DNA of 64,000 nucleotides from CAZXBB01 sp964638815 (GTDB lineage: Bacteria > Planctomycetota > Phycisphaerae > Phycisphaerales > SM1A02), in assembly GCA_964638815.1 (NCBI GenBank), contig CAZXBB010000072.1:1-64000 (forward strand), read 5' to 3'. The notes beneath the pieces are model-generated. The model did not search any database. It saw only the letters and a program-made list of their open reading frames with translations, and was not told the DNA's origin. How positions within the stretch are numbered: position 1 is the stretch's first letter; each line of letters starts with the position of its first letter. Positions 46,355-55,911 of this stretch are shown one piece after another. Position numbers and translations under genes: made by a program.

Positions 46355-47878
46355 CTACGCCTCGTACCCGAACGCCTCGACGAACGGGCGCAGCTTCTCG
46401 AGGTGCGGCTCGAAGTGCTCACGGTAGTTCCGCCATCGCCCGACGGCGCGGGTGTGCACCGGCTCCGTCACCGCCGCGTAGCTCGGCGTGAGGATGTACC
46501 GGTCGCGGGCCGACTCGTGGAAGCCGAGGATCGCGTCGTCCCACTCGAGCCCGAGGAAGTCGATGAGCTTGCGGGCGTGCGTCGGGAGGTCCGTCACGGT
46601 GTCCTCGTAGCGCACCTCGAGGTACGGGATCGTGAGCCGGTCGCGCAGCTCGAGCCAGTTGCCCATGACCTGCGTGTAGAACGCGACGGTGCGCTCGAGC
46701 GAGAGGAAGTTCACCATCGCCACGTTCAGCCCGAACTTCTGCATCACGCAGCTCAGGCACACGTCACGCGGGTCGCGGAGGGCGACGACGAGCCGCGTCT
46801 TCGGGAAGAGTACGTTGATGAAGCCGACGTCGATGATGTTGAGCGGCAGCTTGTCCAGGAACAGGCGCTCGCCGATCGGCTCCTTCGTGGCGGCCCGCGC
46901 CCGGTCCCAGTAGAGATCGCGCAGGCGGTTCAGCATCGTCGCGTCGGCGCCGGCGACGAGCCCGGGCGTCGCGGCCATGTCCTGCTTCTGCGGGCCGCGC
47001 AGAGCCTGATCGAGCAGGTTCAGGAGCGGGAGTTCGCCCGTGGTGAGCACGCGCGGGTGGGCGGCGAGGATCTGCTCCGTCATCGTGGTGCCCGATCGCG
47101 GGAAGCCCACCATGAAGACGGGCGTCTCGAGATCGTCGGGCGCCGAGACGCCGGCGCGCTCGAGCAGCTCGGGCGTCACGACCTCGCGCCAGGCGTCGAG
47201 CCGGCGCGTCAGCACCTCGGGCGTCTGCCGCTGCGCCGCCTGGGTCGCGAGCCGCGACCTCCCCCACGCCTCGATCGCCCCGTAGGCCGCCTCGTATTCG
47301 CCGAGCCTGTCGAGCACCATCGCGAGTTCGTGCTGCGCGGCGTCGCGGCGGAAGGGCGGAAGGTCGCTTCGCGCCATCAGGTCGTCGAGGGCCTCGCGCG
47401 CCGCCTCCAGCTCGCCGCGCTGACGCTGCACCGACGCCATGAGCAGCTTCGCCTGGACATGACCCGAATCGAGCGCGATCGCGCGCTCGACGGCGTCGAA
47501 CGCGGCCTCGACGCGGTTGGAGCGCAGGAAGCACAGCGCCGCGGTGGCGTGCGCGTTCGGGTCCTCCGGCGCGAGCTCGCGCGCTCGCTCCGCCGAAGTC
47601 GTCGCGGCGTCGGCCTGGCCGATGCGGAGCATCACGTCCGCCATGGCGATGTGGGCCGGGGCGTGATCCGGGTTCGCCGCCAGCGACCGGCGCAGGAGCT
47701 GGATGCCTTCCGCTGGATTGCCGGCGCTCACGAGCCGGCCGAGCCGCAGGAGCGCGTCGCCGTGCTCGGGCTCCGCGGCGAGCACCTGCCGGTAGTACTG
47801 CACCGCGACCATCGGCTGGCCCCACTGCTCGGCCGTGACCCCCTGGGTGAGGAGCTGGTCCACGCTCTGGTCGCTCAC
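46355..47878 (-). CDS. TPR-repeat sulfotransferase
   Basis: A 507-residue fusion. The first 220 residues are tetratricopeptide repeats (for example NPDHAPAHIAMADVMLRIGQ). From about residue 250 there is a PAPS-dependent sulfotransferase domain, with VFMVGFPRSGTTMTEQILAA as the 5'-phosphosulfate loop near residue 258 and FPKTRLVVALRDPRDVCLS as the 3'-phosphate site. It lacks a signal peptide. The gene overlaps the acetyl-CoA synthetase gene by 4 bp, so the two are co-translated, although no pathway link is obvious. The acceptor is unknown; related proteins sulfate peptides or glycans. Confidence 0.9.
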   Translation of the reverse strand: MSDQSVDQLLTQGVTAEQWGQPMVAVQYYRQVLAAEPEHGDALLRLGRLVSAGNPAEGIQLLRRSLAANPDHAPAHIAMADVMLRIGQADAATTSAERARELAPEDPNAHATAALCFLRSNRVEAAFDAVERAIALDSGHVQAKLLMASVQRQRGELEAAREALDDLMARSDLPPFRRDAAQHELAMVLDRLGEYEAAYGAIEAWGRSRLATQAAQRQTPEVLTRRLDAWREVVTPELLERAGVSAPDDLETPVFMVGFPRSGTTMTEQILAAHPRVLTTGELPLLNLLDQALRGPQKQDMAATPGLVAGADATMLNRLRDLYWDRARAATKEPIGERLFLDKLPLNIIDVGFINVLFPKTRLVVALRDPRDVCLSCVMQKFGLNVAMVNFLSLERTVAFYTQVMGNWLELRDRLTIPYLEVRYEDTVTDLPTHARKLIDFLGLEWDDAILGFHESARDRYILTPSYAAVTEPVHTRAVGRWRNYREHFEPHLEKLRPFVEAFGYEA

Positions 47879-49899
47879 GATCCCACCCTCTCGCCGCGAA
47901 GCTGCGCCAGGACACCCTGGTCCTCGAGCGTCGAGGTGTCCTGCGGACGCTCGACGCCGGCGGCGACGTCGCGGAGCAGACGCCGCATGATCTTGCCCGA
48001 ACGCGTCTTCGGCAGCGCGTCGGTGAACCGGATGAGGTCCGGTCTTGCGATCGCGCCGATCTCCTTCGCCACGTGCCTGCGCAGCGTCTCGACCAGCGCT
48101 GCCGTCTCGGCGTCTCCGTTCGGCTTGTGACGCGGCTCGAGCGTGCAGAACGCGGCGATGCCGGTGCCCTTGATCTCGTGCGGCATGCCGACGACCGCCG
48201 CCTCGACGACCGCCTCGTGGGCGACGAGAGCGGACTCGACCTCCATCGTGCCCAGCCGGTGACCGGACACGTTGATGACGTCGTCCACACGCCCCATGAT
48301 CCAGAAGTACCCGCGCTCATCGCGCCGCGCGCTGTCGCCGGCCAGGTACATTCCCGGCAGCCGCGACCAGTACGTCTCGATGAAGCGCCCCCGATCTCCG
48401 TAGATCCCGCGGAGCATGCCCGGCCACGGCTTGCGGATCGCGAGCAGGCCGCCCGTGTTCGCGGGCTGCTCGTTCCCGGTGTCGTCGACGACCGCGGCGT
48501 CCACGCCGAAAAACGGCAGCGTGCACGAGCCGGGCACGGTCGGCGTCGCCCCGGGGAGGGGGAAGATCATCATGCCGCCCGTCTCGGTCTGCCACCACGT
48601 ATCCACGATCGGGCAGCGCTCGCCGCCGATCACGCGGTGGTACCACATCCACGCCTCGGGGTTGATCGGCTCGCCGACCGTGCCCAGCACCTTGAGGCTC
48701 GAGAGGTCGTGACGCTTCGGATGCTCGTCGCCCCACTTCATGAACGCGCGGATGGCCGTCGGCGCCGTGTAGAACTGCGTCACCCCGTGACGCGCGACGA
48801 TGGCCCAGAACCGGTCCGCTTCCGGGAAGTTCGGCGCGCCTTCGTACATGACCGACGGCACGCGGTTCGGCAGGATGCCGTAGACGATGTAGCTGTGCCC
48901 CGTCACCCAGCCGATGTCGGCAGTGCACCAGTACACCTGGCCTGCATCGGGGACGAGGTTGAACGCGTGCCGCGCGGTATGGGCCGCGTACACCATGTAG
49001 CCGCCGGTCGTATGAAGGATGCCCTTGGGCTTGCCGGTCGAGCCCGACGTGTAGAGCAGGAACAGCATGTCCTCGCTGTCCATGGGCTCGCAGGGGCACT
49101 CCTGCGACGCACCGCCCGCGATCTCGTGCCACCAGTGATCGCGTCCTTCGGTCAGGGCGATCTGGTTTCCGGTCCGCCGGAGGACGACGACGGCGTTGAC
49201 GAGTTCGGCGATCTCCGGGTTCCGGAGTGCCTCGTCCACGCTGTCCTTGAGGGGAACGACCGCTCCGCGTCGCCACGCCCCGTCGGCGGTGATCAGGACC
49301 CGGCTGCGCGCATCAGAGACCCGGTCGGCGATCGCGTGCGCCGAGAAGCCGCCGAAGATCACCGAGTGCGCGGCGCCGATCCGCGCACATGCCAGCATGG
49401 CGATCGCGAGCTCGGGCACCATGCCGAGGTAGATCGTGACGATGTCGCCCTTCTTCACGCCCAGGCCGCGCAGCGCGTTGGCGAAGCGGCAGACCTCCCG
49501 GTGAAGGTCCCCGTAGGTGAGCCGGCGGACCTCGGGGCCAGGGTCGCCCCCTGCATCGCCCACCGGCTCGCCCTCCCAGATGATCGCCACCTGGTCCCCG
49601 TGTCCGGAGGCGATCTGGCGATCGAGGCAGTTGTGGCAGACGTTCGTCCGCCCACCCGGGAACCACCTCGCGTCCGGGACGCTCCACTCGAGCACGCGGT
49701 CCCACGGCCGGAACCAGTCGAATCGGCCCGCGATCCGGGCCCAGTAGCCCTCCGGATCGTCGAGGGAACGGCGGTACTCGGTCTCGTAGGCATCGAGGTT
49801 GTCCACCAATGCCCCACCGACCCGGTCCGAGAAACCGGGGGGCGGGCTGAAGACGCGTTGCTCCTGAAGGACCGATTCGATCGCACTGGAATCCGACAT
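47875..49899 (-). CDS. acs: Acetyl-CoA synthetase (AMP-forming)
   Basis: Activates acetate to acetyl-CoA through acetyl-AMP in the cytoplasm. At 674 residues it is slightly longer than the usual 650. Motifs: CHNCLDRQ and DQVAIIWEGEP in the N-terminal acetyl-CoA synthetase region, YTSGSTGKPKGILHTTGGYM (P-loop), WWQTETGGMMIFPLPG, YFWIMGRVDDVINVSGHRLG (hinge) and the KTRSGKIMRRLLRDVA motif holding the lysine that is acetylated for control in homologues. The first 25 residues are an extra unconserved extension. It is first gene of a two-gene unit with the TPR-sulfotransferase. Confidence 0.96.
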   Translation of the reverse strand: MSDSSAIESVLQEQRVFSPPPGFSDRVGGALVDNLDAYETEYRRSLDDPEGYWARIAGRFDWFRPWDRVLEWSVPDARWFPGGRTNVCHNCLDRQIASGHGDQVAIIWEGEPVGDAGGDPGPEVRRLTYGDLHREVCRFANALRGLGVKKGDIVTIYLGMVPELAIAMLACARIGAAHSVIFGGFSAHAIADRVSDARSRVLITADGAWRRGAVVPLKDSVDEALRNPEIAELVNAVVVLRRTGNQIALTEGRDHWWHEIAGGASQECPCEPMDSEDMLFLLYTSGSTGKPKGILHTTGGYMVYAAHTARHAFNLVPDAGQVYWCTADIGWVTGHSYIVYGILPNRVPSVMYEGAPNFPEADRFWAIVARHGVTQFYTAPTAIRAFMKWGDEHPKRHDLSSLKVLGTVGEPINPEAWMWYHRVIGGERCPIVDTWWQTETGGMMIFPLPGATPTVPGSCTLPFFGVDAAVVDDTGNEQPANTGGLLAIRKPWPGMLRGIYGDRGRFIETYWSRLPGMYLAGDSARRDERGYFWIMGRVDDVINVSGHRLGTMEVESALVAHEAVVEAAVVGMPHEIKGTGIAAFCTLEPRHKPNGDAETAALVETLRRHVAKEIGAIARPDLIRFTDALPKTRSGKIMRRLLRDVAAGVERPQDTSTLEDQGVLAQLRGERVGS

Positions 49900-50089
49900 T
49901 CGACAGGACCCTCCGCTGCGGCTCGCCGCCCCCGGCGCGGGCCTGGCCCCCGTTTTTGCAGGGGTCGGCTTACCGGTTTGCCCACTCTATCGCGTGGCGG
50001 GGGGCTGGCAACGGGGGTTGACTTTGCCGCGGGCGACGGGTGATACCTTGCCCGGCTCCCCATTCGGGGCGGAATCCCGGAAAAACTCC

Positions 50090-50117
50090 TTGACGGCCGC
50101 CGGAGGTCGGCTAGTCT
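50090..50117 (+). promoter_or_regulatory. Candidate sigma-70 type promoter of the P-domain protein gene
   Basis: TTGACG (50090-50095) and TAGTCT (50112-50117) are separated by 16 bp. The -35 is good and the -10 weak. If real, it yields a leader of about 220 nt before the start at 50348. That leader holds a GAGAGAG run (50211-50217) complementary to TCTCTC runs at 50312-50317 and 50321-50326. Confidence 0.35.
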
Positions 50118-50347
50118 GACGAAGACGTTGGCGGCATTTCCGCCATCGTCTGCGACTCCCCGTGTGCGAGGGGCCCCGACAAGGGGATGGGAGTCGCGGC
50201 CACGAGATTTGAGAGAGAAATTGCTGCACCCCGCTTGCCGGCGCGGTGTCAGGGTTCGTTCCGTTGCGCTCGGGAATCTCTCGGGGCGGGACGACATGAA
50301 TCGATTCAATGTCTCTCTTGTCTCTCGTTATGAGGAGGAAAAGCGCA

Positions 50348-50992
50348 ATGAACAAGCTTGCACTGGCCGCCGGCCTGGCAACCGCTGCGATTGCGGGAGC
50401 CGCCTACGGCGTGGATTTTGTAACGAACGGGAACGGTCTTAGCCTGGCCCCGTTCGATGACACCTACGACGGCTCGCTGGGCTCGATGGCCGCGCTGACC
50501 GTCGTGGCCGGCAACATCGGTGCGATCACCGACGTCAACGTGACGATCGACATCGCTCACACGTGGGCGGGCGATCTCGTAATCAAGCTCCGGTCCCCGT
50601 CGGGCACCGTGGTCGATCTCGTCAGCCGCGCCGGCTTCGCCGAGCCCGCGGACGACGGTTCGGGCTGCTGCGGTGAGTCCTCGGACCTCGTGTTCGGGAA
50701 CATCTACACCTTCGACGATGCCGCGGTCTCGAGCTCGGAGGGCATGGGCAGCGGCGGCGAGGATCCGATCGCCTCCTTCACCCGGTTCTCCTCGGGCTTC
50801 GGCAACACGATGGGCCTGACCTCGCTGAACGGCGAGGCCTCGGCCGGCGTGTGGACCCTCTATGTCGGCGACGCCGCCGCCGGTGACGTCGGCATCTTCG
50901 ACGGCTTCACGCTGTCGCTCATGCCGGCCCCGGGCGCCCTCGCGCTCCTGGGCCTCGCGGGCCTCACGGGCACGCGTCGTCGTCGCGCCTGA
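50348..50992 (+). CDS. Secreted P-domain protein with PEP-CTERM-like sorting tail
   Basis: A 214-residue exported protein. AGGAGG at 9-nt spacing fixes the ATG at 50348. The N terminus is a signal peptide (KLALAAGLATAAIAGAAYG). Residues 35-185 resemble the proprotein convertase P (Homo B) domain: ITDVNVTIDIAHTWAGDLVI, KLRSPSGTVVDLVSRAG and GVWTLYVGDAAAGDVGIFDG are typical beta-sandwich segments. The end MPAPGALALLGLAGLTGTRR then RRA is a PEP-CTERM-like tripartite signal: motif, hydrophobic helix, arginines. Anchoring or processing by an exosortase-type system is likely; no exosortase gene is in the window. It has its own terminator. Confidence 0.88.
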   Translation: MNKLALAAGLATAAIAGAAYGVDFVTNGNGLSLAPFDDTYDGSLGSMAALTVVAGNIGAITDVNVTIDIAHTWAGDLVIKLRSPSGTVVDLVSRAGFAEPADDGSGCCGESSDLVFGNIYTFDDAAVSSSEGMGSGGEDPIASFTRFSSGFGNTMGLTSLNGEASAGVWTLYVGDAAAGDVGIFDGFTLSLMPAPGALALLGLAGLTGTRRRRA

Positions 50993-51023
50993 TCACGGCC
51001 GCCACGACCGCTATCGACTGAAC

Positions 51024-51052
51024 GCCGCCCGGCCTTGTGCCGGGCGGCTTTC
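51024..51052 (+). terminator. Rho-independent terminator of the P-domain gene
   Basis: A perfect 10-bp stem (GCCGCCCGGC at 51024-51033, GCCGGGCGGC at 51039-51048) with a 5-nt loop is followed by TTTCGTT. It lies 31 nt after the stop codon. Confidence 0.85.
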
Positions 51053-51088
51053 GTTCCATCGCGAGTTGGTCATAATCGGCGCTGCACC

Positions 51089-52123
51089 ATGTCCGAGCAC
51101 GCCCCCCATTACGTCTCGCGCAACGCCACCCGAGTCGCCGCCTCGGTCGTGCGTCTCGCCGCCGCGTACATCCTCGCCGGCGCCATGGCGAAGCTGCTCC
51201 GGGGGACGCCGGCCGATCTTCCGGCGTTCCTGCGGGAAAACGCCCACGGGCGGATCGGGCTCCTCTTCGAGCTCATCATCGCCGTGGAGATCTTCACGTC
51301 CGTCGCCGCGCTGCTCGCGCCGCGGCTGGCGTGGCCCGTCGTCTCAGGGCTGCTGCTGGTCTTTCTCGTGATCCTCGGGGCGCAGGTCTCGGAAGGCGCC
51401 GCCTCGTGCGGGTGCTTCGGCTCGACCATCACGATTCCGCCGTGGGTGATGATGGCCGTGGACGGGAGCCTGGTGCTCGCGATCTTCGCGGTGCGCCCCT
51501 GGCGAAACCTCGTGCGCCAGGGCTGGCGGGCGTGGAGCGTCGCGGTCGGCTGCCTCGCCGCGGTCGCAAGCTCCGCGTACCTCGGCTTCTTCACCGAGGT
51601 GCCGCCGGAGGATCTCGAGGCGAACGATCCCTTCGCGGGCCGGAATGCCGCGCCCATTCCCGCCGTCGTCGGAGCGCCGAACCTCGGCGTGCCCGGCCCG
51701 ACCGCCGCGATCCGCGTCGAGGAGCCGGTCCGCCGCCGCGCATGGCGGCTGCCGGAGCACCTCCCCCGCTACGTGATCCTCGAGCCCGACAAGTGGATCG
51801 GGAGGCGGCTGAGCGCGACGAACCTCGCAACCTGGGCGGACGTCTCGAAGTTCCCGACCGATGCCAGCGTCGTGTTCTACTACGACACGTGCAAGCACTG
51901 CGCGGAGCACCTGCGCGAGCTCGCGGACGCCGAGCCTCCCGAGCCCTGCGTGCTGATCCAGCTCCCCAACAAGCCCGCGAGCCGGCACCCCGTCGTCGTG
52001 GACCGCGTTCCCGAGGGATTGCACGTCCAACTGCCGAGCGGCACGCGGTGGATGATCCAGACGCCATGGGAGGTGACCGTCCGGGACGGTCGGGTCGTGG
52101 CCGCTGAGTACCTCGGTGAATGA
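51089..52123 (+). CDS. MauE-like membrane protein fused to a thioredoxin-like CxxC domain
   Basis: A 344-residue protein. The first 170 residues contain about five hydrophobic helices and the motif SCGCFGS near residue 113, both typical of MauE/DoxX-type proteins, which in methylamine utilisation support disulfide formation in a periplasmic partner. After a proline-rich linker the C-terminal 110 residues carry VVFYYDTCKHCAEHLREL, a CxxC in a thioredoxin-like context, near residue 267. A redox role in protein disulfide chemistry is inferred. The ATG at 51089 lacks a good ribosome-binding site. It overlaps the CRTAC1 gene by 4 bp and leads a three-gene operon. Confidence 0.78.
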   Translation: MSEHAPHYVSRNATRVAASVVRLAAAYILAGAMAKLLRGTPADLPAFLRENAHGRIGLLFELIIAVEIFTSVAALLAPRLAWPVVSGLLLVFLVILGAQVSEGAASCGCFGSTITIPPWVMMAVDGSLVLAIFAVRPWRNLVRQGWRAWSVAVGCLAAVASSAYLGFFTEVPPEDLEANDPFAGRNAAPIPAVVGAPNLGVPGPTAAIRVEEPVRRRAWRLPEHLPRYVILEPDKWIGRRLSATNLATWADVSKFPTDASVVFYYDTCKHCAEHLRELADAEPPEPCVLIQLPNKPASRHPVVVDRVPEGLHVQLPSGTRWMIQTPWEVTVRDGRVVAAEYLGE

Positions 52124-53910
52124 CCGGACGCGGATCCATCCGGCTCCCCGTCCTTGTCGTGCTCGCCGCCGGCAGCCTCGTGGCCGCCGGGCTGAAGGCG
52201 ACCGGACGCCTGGGCGCCCCGCGGGCCACGCCGCGCGAACTGGCGCGAGAGCTGCTCGGAGCGCACGCGGCGGCGCTCGCGCCGGGCGAAGCCGCCGCGC
52301 CGACCGAGAGCGCCGAGACGCCGCTGTTCACGGACGTCGCGCCGGCGCTGGGCATCGACTTCGTGCACGACAACGCGGCTCACGGCGACTACTACATCCC
52401 GGAGGAGATGGGGCCCGGCGCCGGCTTCCTCGACTACGACGGCGACGGTGATCTCGATCTCTTCGTCGGCGGCGGCGGCGCCTTCGACGGCGAAGGCGCC
52501 GTGCAACGCTGTCGCCTCTACCGCAACGACGGGGAGCGCTTCACCGACGTGAGCGAAGCGACCGGCGCGGACATCCCCGGCCACGTGTTCGGCGTGGCGT
52601 GCGCCGACTACGATGACGACGGGGACGTGGACATCTTCGCGACGAGGATCGGGCCGAACGCGCTGCTCCGCAACGAAGGGGGGCGTTTCACGGAGATCGG
52701 CGAAGCGGTGGGCGTCGCCGATCCGGGCTTCGGCACGAGCGCGACGTTCTTCGACTACGACGGCGACGGGAGGCTCGACCTCTACGTGGCGAACTATGTC
52801 CGGTGGTCGCGGCAGCACGAGTCGCCGTGCTACACGGTGCTCGGCGTGCGCGACTACTGCAACCCCGTTCTCTACGCCGCGACGACCGACCGCCTGTACC
52901 GCAACCGCGGGGACGGCACCTTCGAGGACGCGAGCGATCGCGCCGGCATCTCGGCGCAGACGGGCAACGGGCTCGGCGTCGTCGCGTCCGACTTCGACGG
53001 CGACGGCCACCTGGACCTCTACGTGGCGAACGACCAGACGCCGGCGATCCTCTGGCACAACAACGGCGACGGCACCTTCACGAACGAGTCGGCGCAGAGG
53101 GGATGCGCGTACGACGCCCGCGGCGTCGCCATCGCCGGAATGGGCGTCGCGTGCGAAGACCTCGACGCGGACGGCGACTTCGACCTGCTCGTCACGAACA
53201 TCCACGACCAGACGCACCTCGTGCTTGCCAACGAACGAGGCACGTTCTCCGATGTCAGCCTGCGCATGGGCGTGGGCGGGTGGAGCCTGCCCGCGACGAC
53301 GTTCGGCGTGGCGATCTTCGACCAGGACCATGACGGCGTGTTCGACGCGTTCTTCGCCAACGGCGAGGTGAACATCGACAACCGGCTGCCCGTCTCCGAC
53401 AACCCGTACGCCCAGGCCGACCACTTCGTGCGGTTCCGGGACGGCCGGATGATCGACGCCACGGCGGAGTCCGGCGCCGCGTTCAGCGACGTGGGCCGCG
53501 GCGTGGCGAGCGCCGATTACGACAACGACGGAGATCTCGACCTCCTCGTGACCAACAACGGCGGACCGCTGCGTCTGCTCCGGAACGACAACGCGTCGGG
53601 GCACGCGTGGCTCATGGTGGAGCCTCGCACGGCCCCGACCGGGGCCCCGGGCCTCGCGGGTCGGGCCGCGATCGGGGCGCGCGTGGAGATCGAAGCGGGC
53701 GGGCGCACGCAGGTCCGCGAGATCCGGCCGCAGCAGAGCTACCTCACGAGCGGTGACTTCCGGGCTCACTTCGGGCTGGGTGCCGCGCGACGGGTCGATC
53801 GCGTCGTCGTGACGTGGCCCGACGGAAGCCGGAGCACCCTGACCGCTGTTGACGCCGACCAGGTGATCGTCGTCACGCCGGAGGACGGGCGGGCCGGGGA
53901 AGCGCCGTGA
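52120..53910 (+). CDS. CRTAC1-family FG-GAP/VCBS protein with ASPIC/UnbV domain
   Basis: A 596-residue exported protein with an N-terminal hydrophobic segment (RLPVLVVLAAGSLVAAG). It carries seven calcium-loop type repeats of the FG-GAP/VCBS kind, for example LDYDGDGDLDLFVGGGG, FFDYDGDGRLDLYVANY, SDFDGDGHLDLYVAND and DYDNDGDLDLLVTNN, expected to form a beta-propeller. The last 70 residues are an ASPIC/UnbV domain (IGARVEIEAGGRTQVREIRP, HFGLGAARRVDRVVVTWPDG). Such proteins are common in planctomycetes and acidobacteria, where their role is poorly known. The start overlaps the MauE-like gene and the end overlaps the TPR gene. Confidence 0.92.
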   Translation: MTGRGSIRLPVLVVLAAGSLVAAGLKATGRLGAPRATPRELARELLGAHAAALAPGEAAAPTESAETPLFTDVAPALGIDFVHDNAAHGDYYIPEEMGPGAGFLDYDGDGDLDLFVGGGGAFDGEGAVQRCRLYRNDGERFTDVSEATGADIPGHVFGVACADYDDDGDVDIFATRIGPNALLRNEGGRFTEIGEAVGVADPGFGTSATFFDYDGDGRLDLYVANYVRWSRQHESPCYTVLGVRDYCNPVLYAATTDRLYRNRGDGTFEDASDRAGISAQTGNGLGVVASDFDGDGHLDLYVANDQTPAILWHNNGDGTFTNESAQRGCAYDARGVAIAGMGVACEDLDADGDFDLLVTNIHDQTHLVLANERGTFSDVSLRMGVGGWSLPATTFGVAIFDQDHDGVFDAFFANGEVNIDNRLPVSDNPYAQADHFVRFRDGRMIDATAESGAAFSDVGRGVASADYDNDGDLDLLVTNNGGPLRLLRNDNASGHAWLMVEPRTAPTGAPGLAGRAAIGARVEIEAGGRTQVREIRPQQSYLTSGDFRAHFGLGAARRVDRVVVTWPDGSRSTLTAVDADQVIVVTPEDGRAGEAP

Positions 53911-55316
53911 GCGCCCCGCCCGCGAAGGTCGAGTGGGCGCTCCTCGCCGTGACCGCGGCGGCGGCGGCGTTCGCCCTCCTCGGCCCGCCGCTGAGCGGGG
54001 GAACGAGCGGCCCGGAGGTCGGTCACCTGCTCGAGGTGAGCCGGCCGGAGCATGGTCCGGCGGAAGCGCGTTTCGACGACGCCGCGTTCCGCGCCGCCTC
54101 GGAAGTCGCGGGTCTGCCGGAACCGCCCGAGTTGGACGGCGCGGACCCGGTTCCGGTCCGCAACATCCTGGAGCAGCACCACCGCTGGACGCGGGCGGGC
54201 GATCCGGAGGCGATCGGCAATCTCGGGCGCATCTACCTGGCCCTCGAGGAGCACAGGGCGGCGCTCGAGTGCTTCGCGGCGGCGACGGCGCTCGAGCCCG
54301 AGCATCCGCACTGGCGTTACCTCCTCGGTGTCGAGGCCCAGTCGCTCGGGCTCGACGATCTCGCGATCGAGGTGCTCGAGCAGTCGGCGGCGCGCGACCC
54401 CGGCTACGCGACGACCTTCGCCCGGCTCGGCCGCCTGTATCTCGAGCGTGACGACCTTGACGCCGCCGAACGGAACTTCGACCGTTGCCGCGCGATCGAC
54501 CCGAACCAGTCGCTCGGTTACGTGGGTCTGGGGAGAGTGGCGCTCGCGCGGGGGGACTACGACAAGGCGGCGGCGGCTCTGCTCCAGGCGGTGCAGGCAA
54601 CGCCAAACGATCATCGGGCCTACCGGTTCCTGAGCCAGGCGCTCGCACCGCTCGGGCGCGAGGAGGACTCCCGCCGCGCGGCGGAGATCGCCGAGCGGCT
54701 TCCGAAGTACGCGGGCTGGCTCGTGTTCGACGACCGGCTCCAGGCGGCGCATGCGCTCGCGAACACGCAGCGGTACATCGAGAACCAGATGCGTCTCGCC
54801 CAGAGTTCCGGCGACGCGGCGCAGCTCGCCGGGCTCGCCGGTGAGCTGCTGCGACGACGCCCCGACGACTACAAGGCATGGGGCGTGCTCGCGGACTCCC
54901 TGATCCGGCTCGAACGAGTGGACGAAGCGCGCGAGGCGATCGACCGGGCGCTGGCGATCGAGCCCGAGTCGGTCTCGATGCTCTGCATCCGCGCGCAGGT
55001 CGAGATGCTCGCGGGCAACCTCGCCTCGGCGCTCGAGGTCCTCGACGCTGCGCTCGCGATCGATCCCGGCTACGCGTCGTCGCACGACATTCGCGGCCGC
55101 GTGCTCTATCTGACCGGGCGGCACGACGAGGCGTTTGCCTCGATGCAGCGGGCGATCGCCCTCGATCCGAAGGCGATCAAGATGCGGCTGGCGCTGGCGG
55201 TGATGCATGAGCAGCGCGGGGCCGTCGATGACGCGAAGCGCGAGCTGCGGGCGCTCCTGGAGATCGAGCCCGGGCATGCGGGCGCGCGGGAACGGCTGAG
55301 ACGGCTCGGGGGCTGA
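53907..55316 (+). CDS. Membrane-anchored TPR-repeat protein
   Basis: A 469-residue protein with a GTG start overlapping the CRTAC1 stop. A hydrophobic helix (VEWALLAVTAAAAAFALLG, residues 8-27) anchors it or serves as an export signal. At least eight tetratricopeptide-type units follow in two groups, about residues 100-250 and 310-465, such as HRAALECFAAATALEPEHPH and RVDEAREAIDRALAIEPESV. TPR proteins next to CRTAC1/UnbV proteins are frequent, suggesting a physical partnership. It is last gene of the operon. Confidence 0.88.
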   Translation: MSAPPAKVEWALLAVTAAAAAFALLGPPLSGGTSGPEVGHLLEVSRPEHGPAEARFDDAAFRAASEVAGLPEPPELDGADPVPVRNILEQHHRWTRAGDPEAIGNLGRIYLALEEHRAALECFAAATALEPEHPHWRYLLGVEAQSLGLDDLAIEVLEQSAARDPGYATTFARLGRLYLERDDLDAAERNFDRCRAIDPNQSLGYVGLGRVALARGDYDKAAAALLQAVQATPNDHRAYRFLSQALAPLGREEDSRRAAEIAERLPKYAGWLVFDDRLQAAHALANTQRYIENQMRLAQSSGDAAQLAGLAGELLRRRPDDYKAWGVLADSLIRLERVDEAREAIDRALAIEPESVSMLCIRAQVEMLAGNLASALEVLDAALAIDPGYASSHDIRGRVLYLTGRHDEAFASMQRAIALDPKAIKMRLALAVMHEQRGAVDDAKRELRALLEIEPGHAGARERLRRLGG

Positions 55317-55911
55317 CGGCTCGGAGACTGATGGCCCGAACCACAGCGTTTGCATGGACTTATCGGGCCTGACCCCGGCCGCACAAACCCCCGAATCCGC
55401 TTGACCTGCGTCTGATCCGGCTCATTCTGATCCTGACGGAGGCGTTCCACCTGCCCCGGCAGCCCGTGCCGAGCTGCGACGGGCTGCCGCGGGCAGGGAC
55501 GGGCCTGGGACGATCCTGGGGAACCACGACTCACGGCACGGAAGGCATGGCCGCAGGGGCATTTCGGTGCCGTCCGGCCGGCCGTGCCGGCTGCCGCGCC
55601 GCCCGCGACAGCAAATGCACAGACCCCGGCTGACACCCCTCCTCGTGGATAACCGGTGGAGCAGATGGCGGCTTGAGCTGGTCCGGACCCGATCGAGAGG
55701 CCCCTCGGCAAGCGCGCAAATCACGGCCGCAGATGCACTTCAGACGGCCTCCCGAGTCCCGTGCCCGGGAGGCTTCGCGCGGGACCCGATCCCGTTCTTG
55801 CGATCGCTTCGGGGTCCATAGTGTAAAACCGGGCCAAACAGGTAGTTAGAGCTGCCTTTCTTCACCGGCGTTCAGAGGCGACGAGCAGATCCATAATTCA
55901 CCTCAATTCTC
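55317..55911. other. Intergenic region with strong hairpins; no gene recognised
   Basis: About 600 bp without a convincing gene. A perfect 10-bp hairpin GGCAGCCCGT/ACGGGCTGCC (55458-55467 and 55479-55488), extended by CTGCCC/GGGCAG, lies 135 nt after the TPR gene. A second, GCCTCCCG/CGGGAGGC, is at 55747-55754 and 55766-55773. Neither has a good T-run, but either could help end transcription of the upstream operon. Frames at 55567-55821 and on the minus strand lack ribosome-binding sites and look like noise. Confidence 0.5.
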
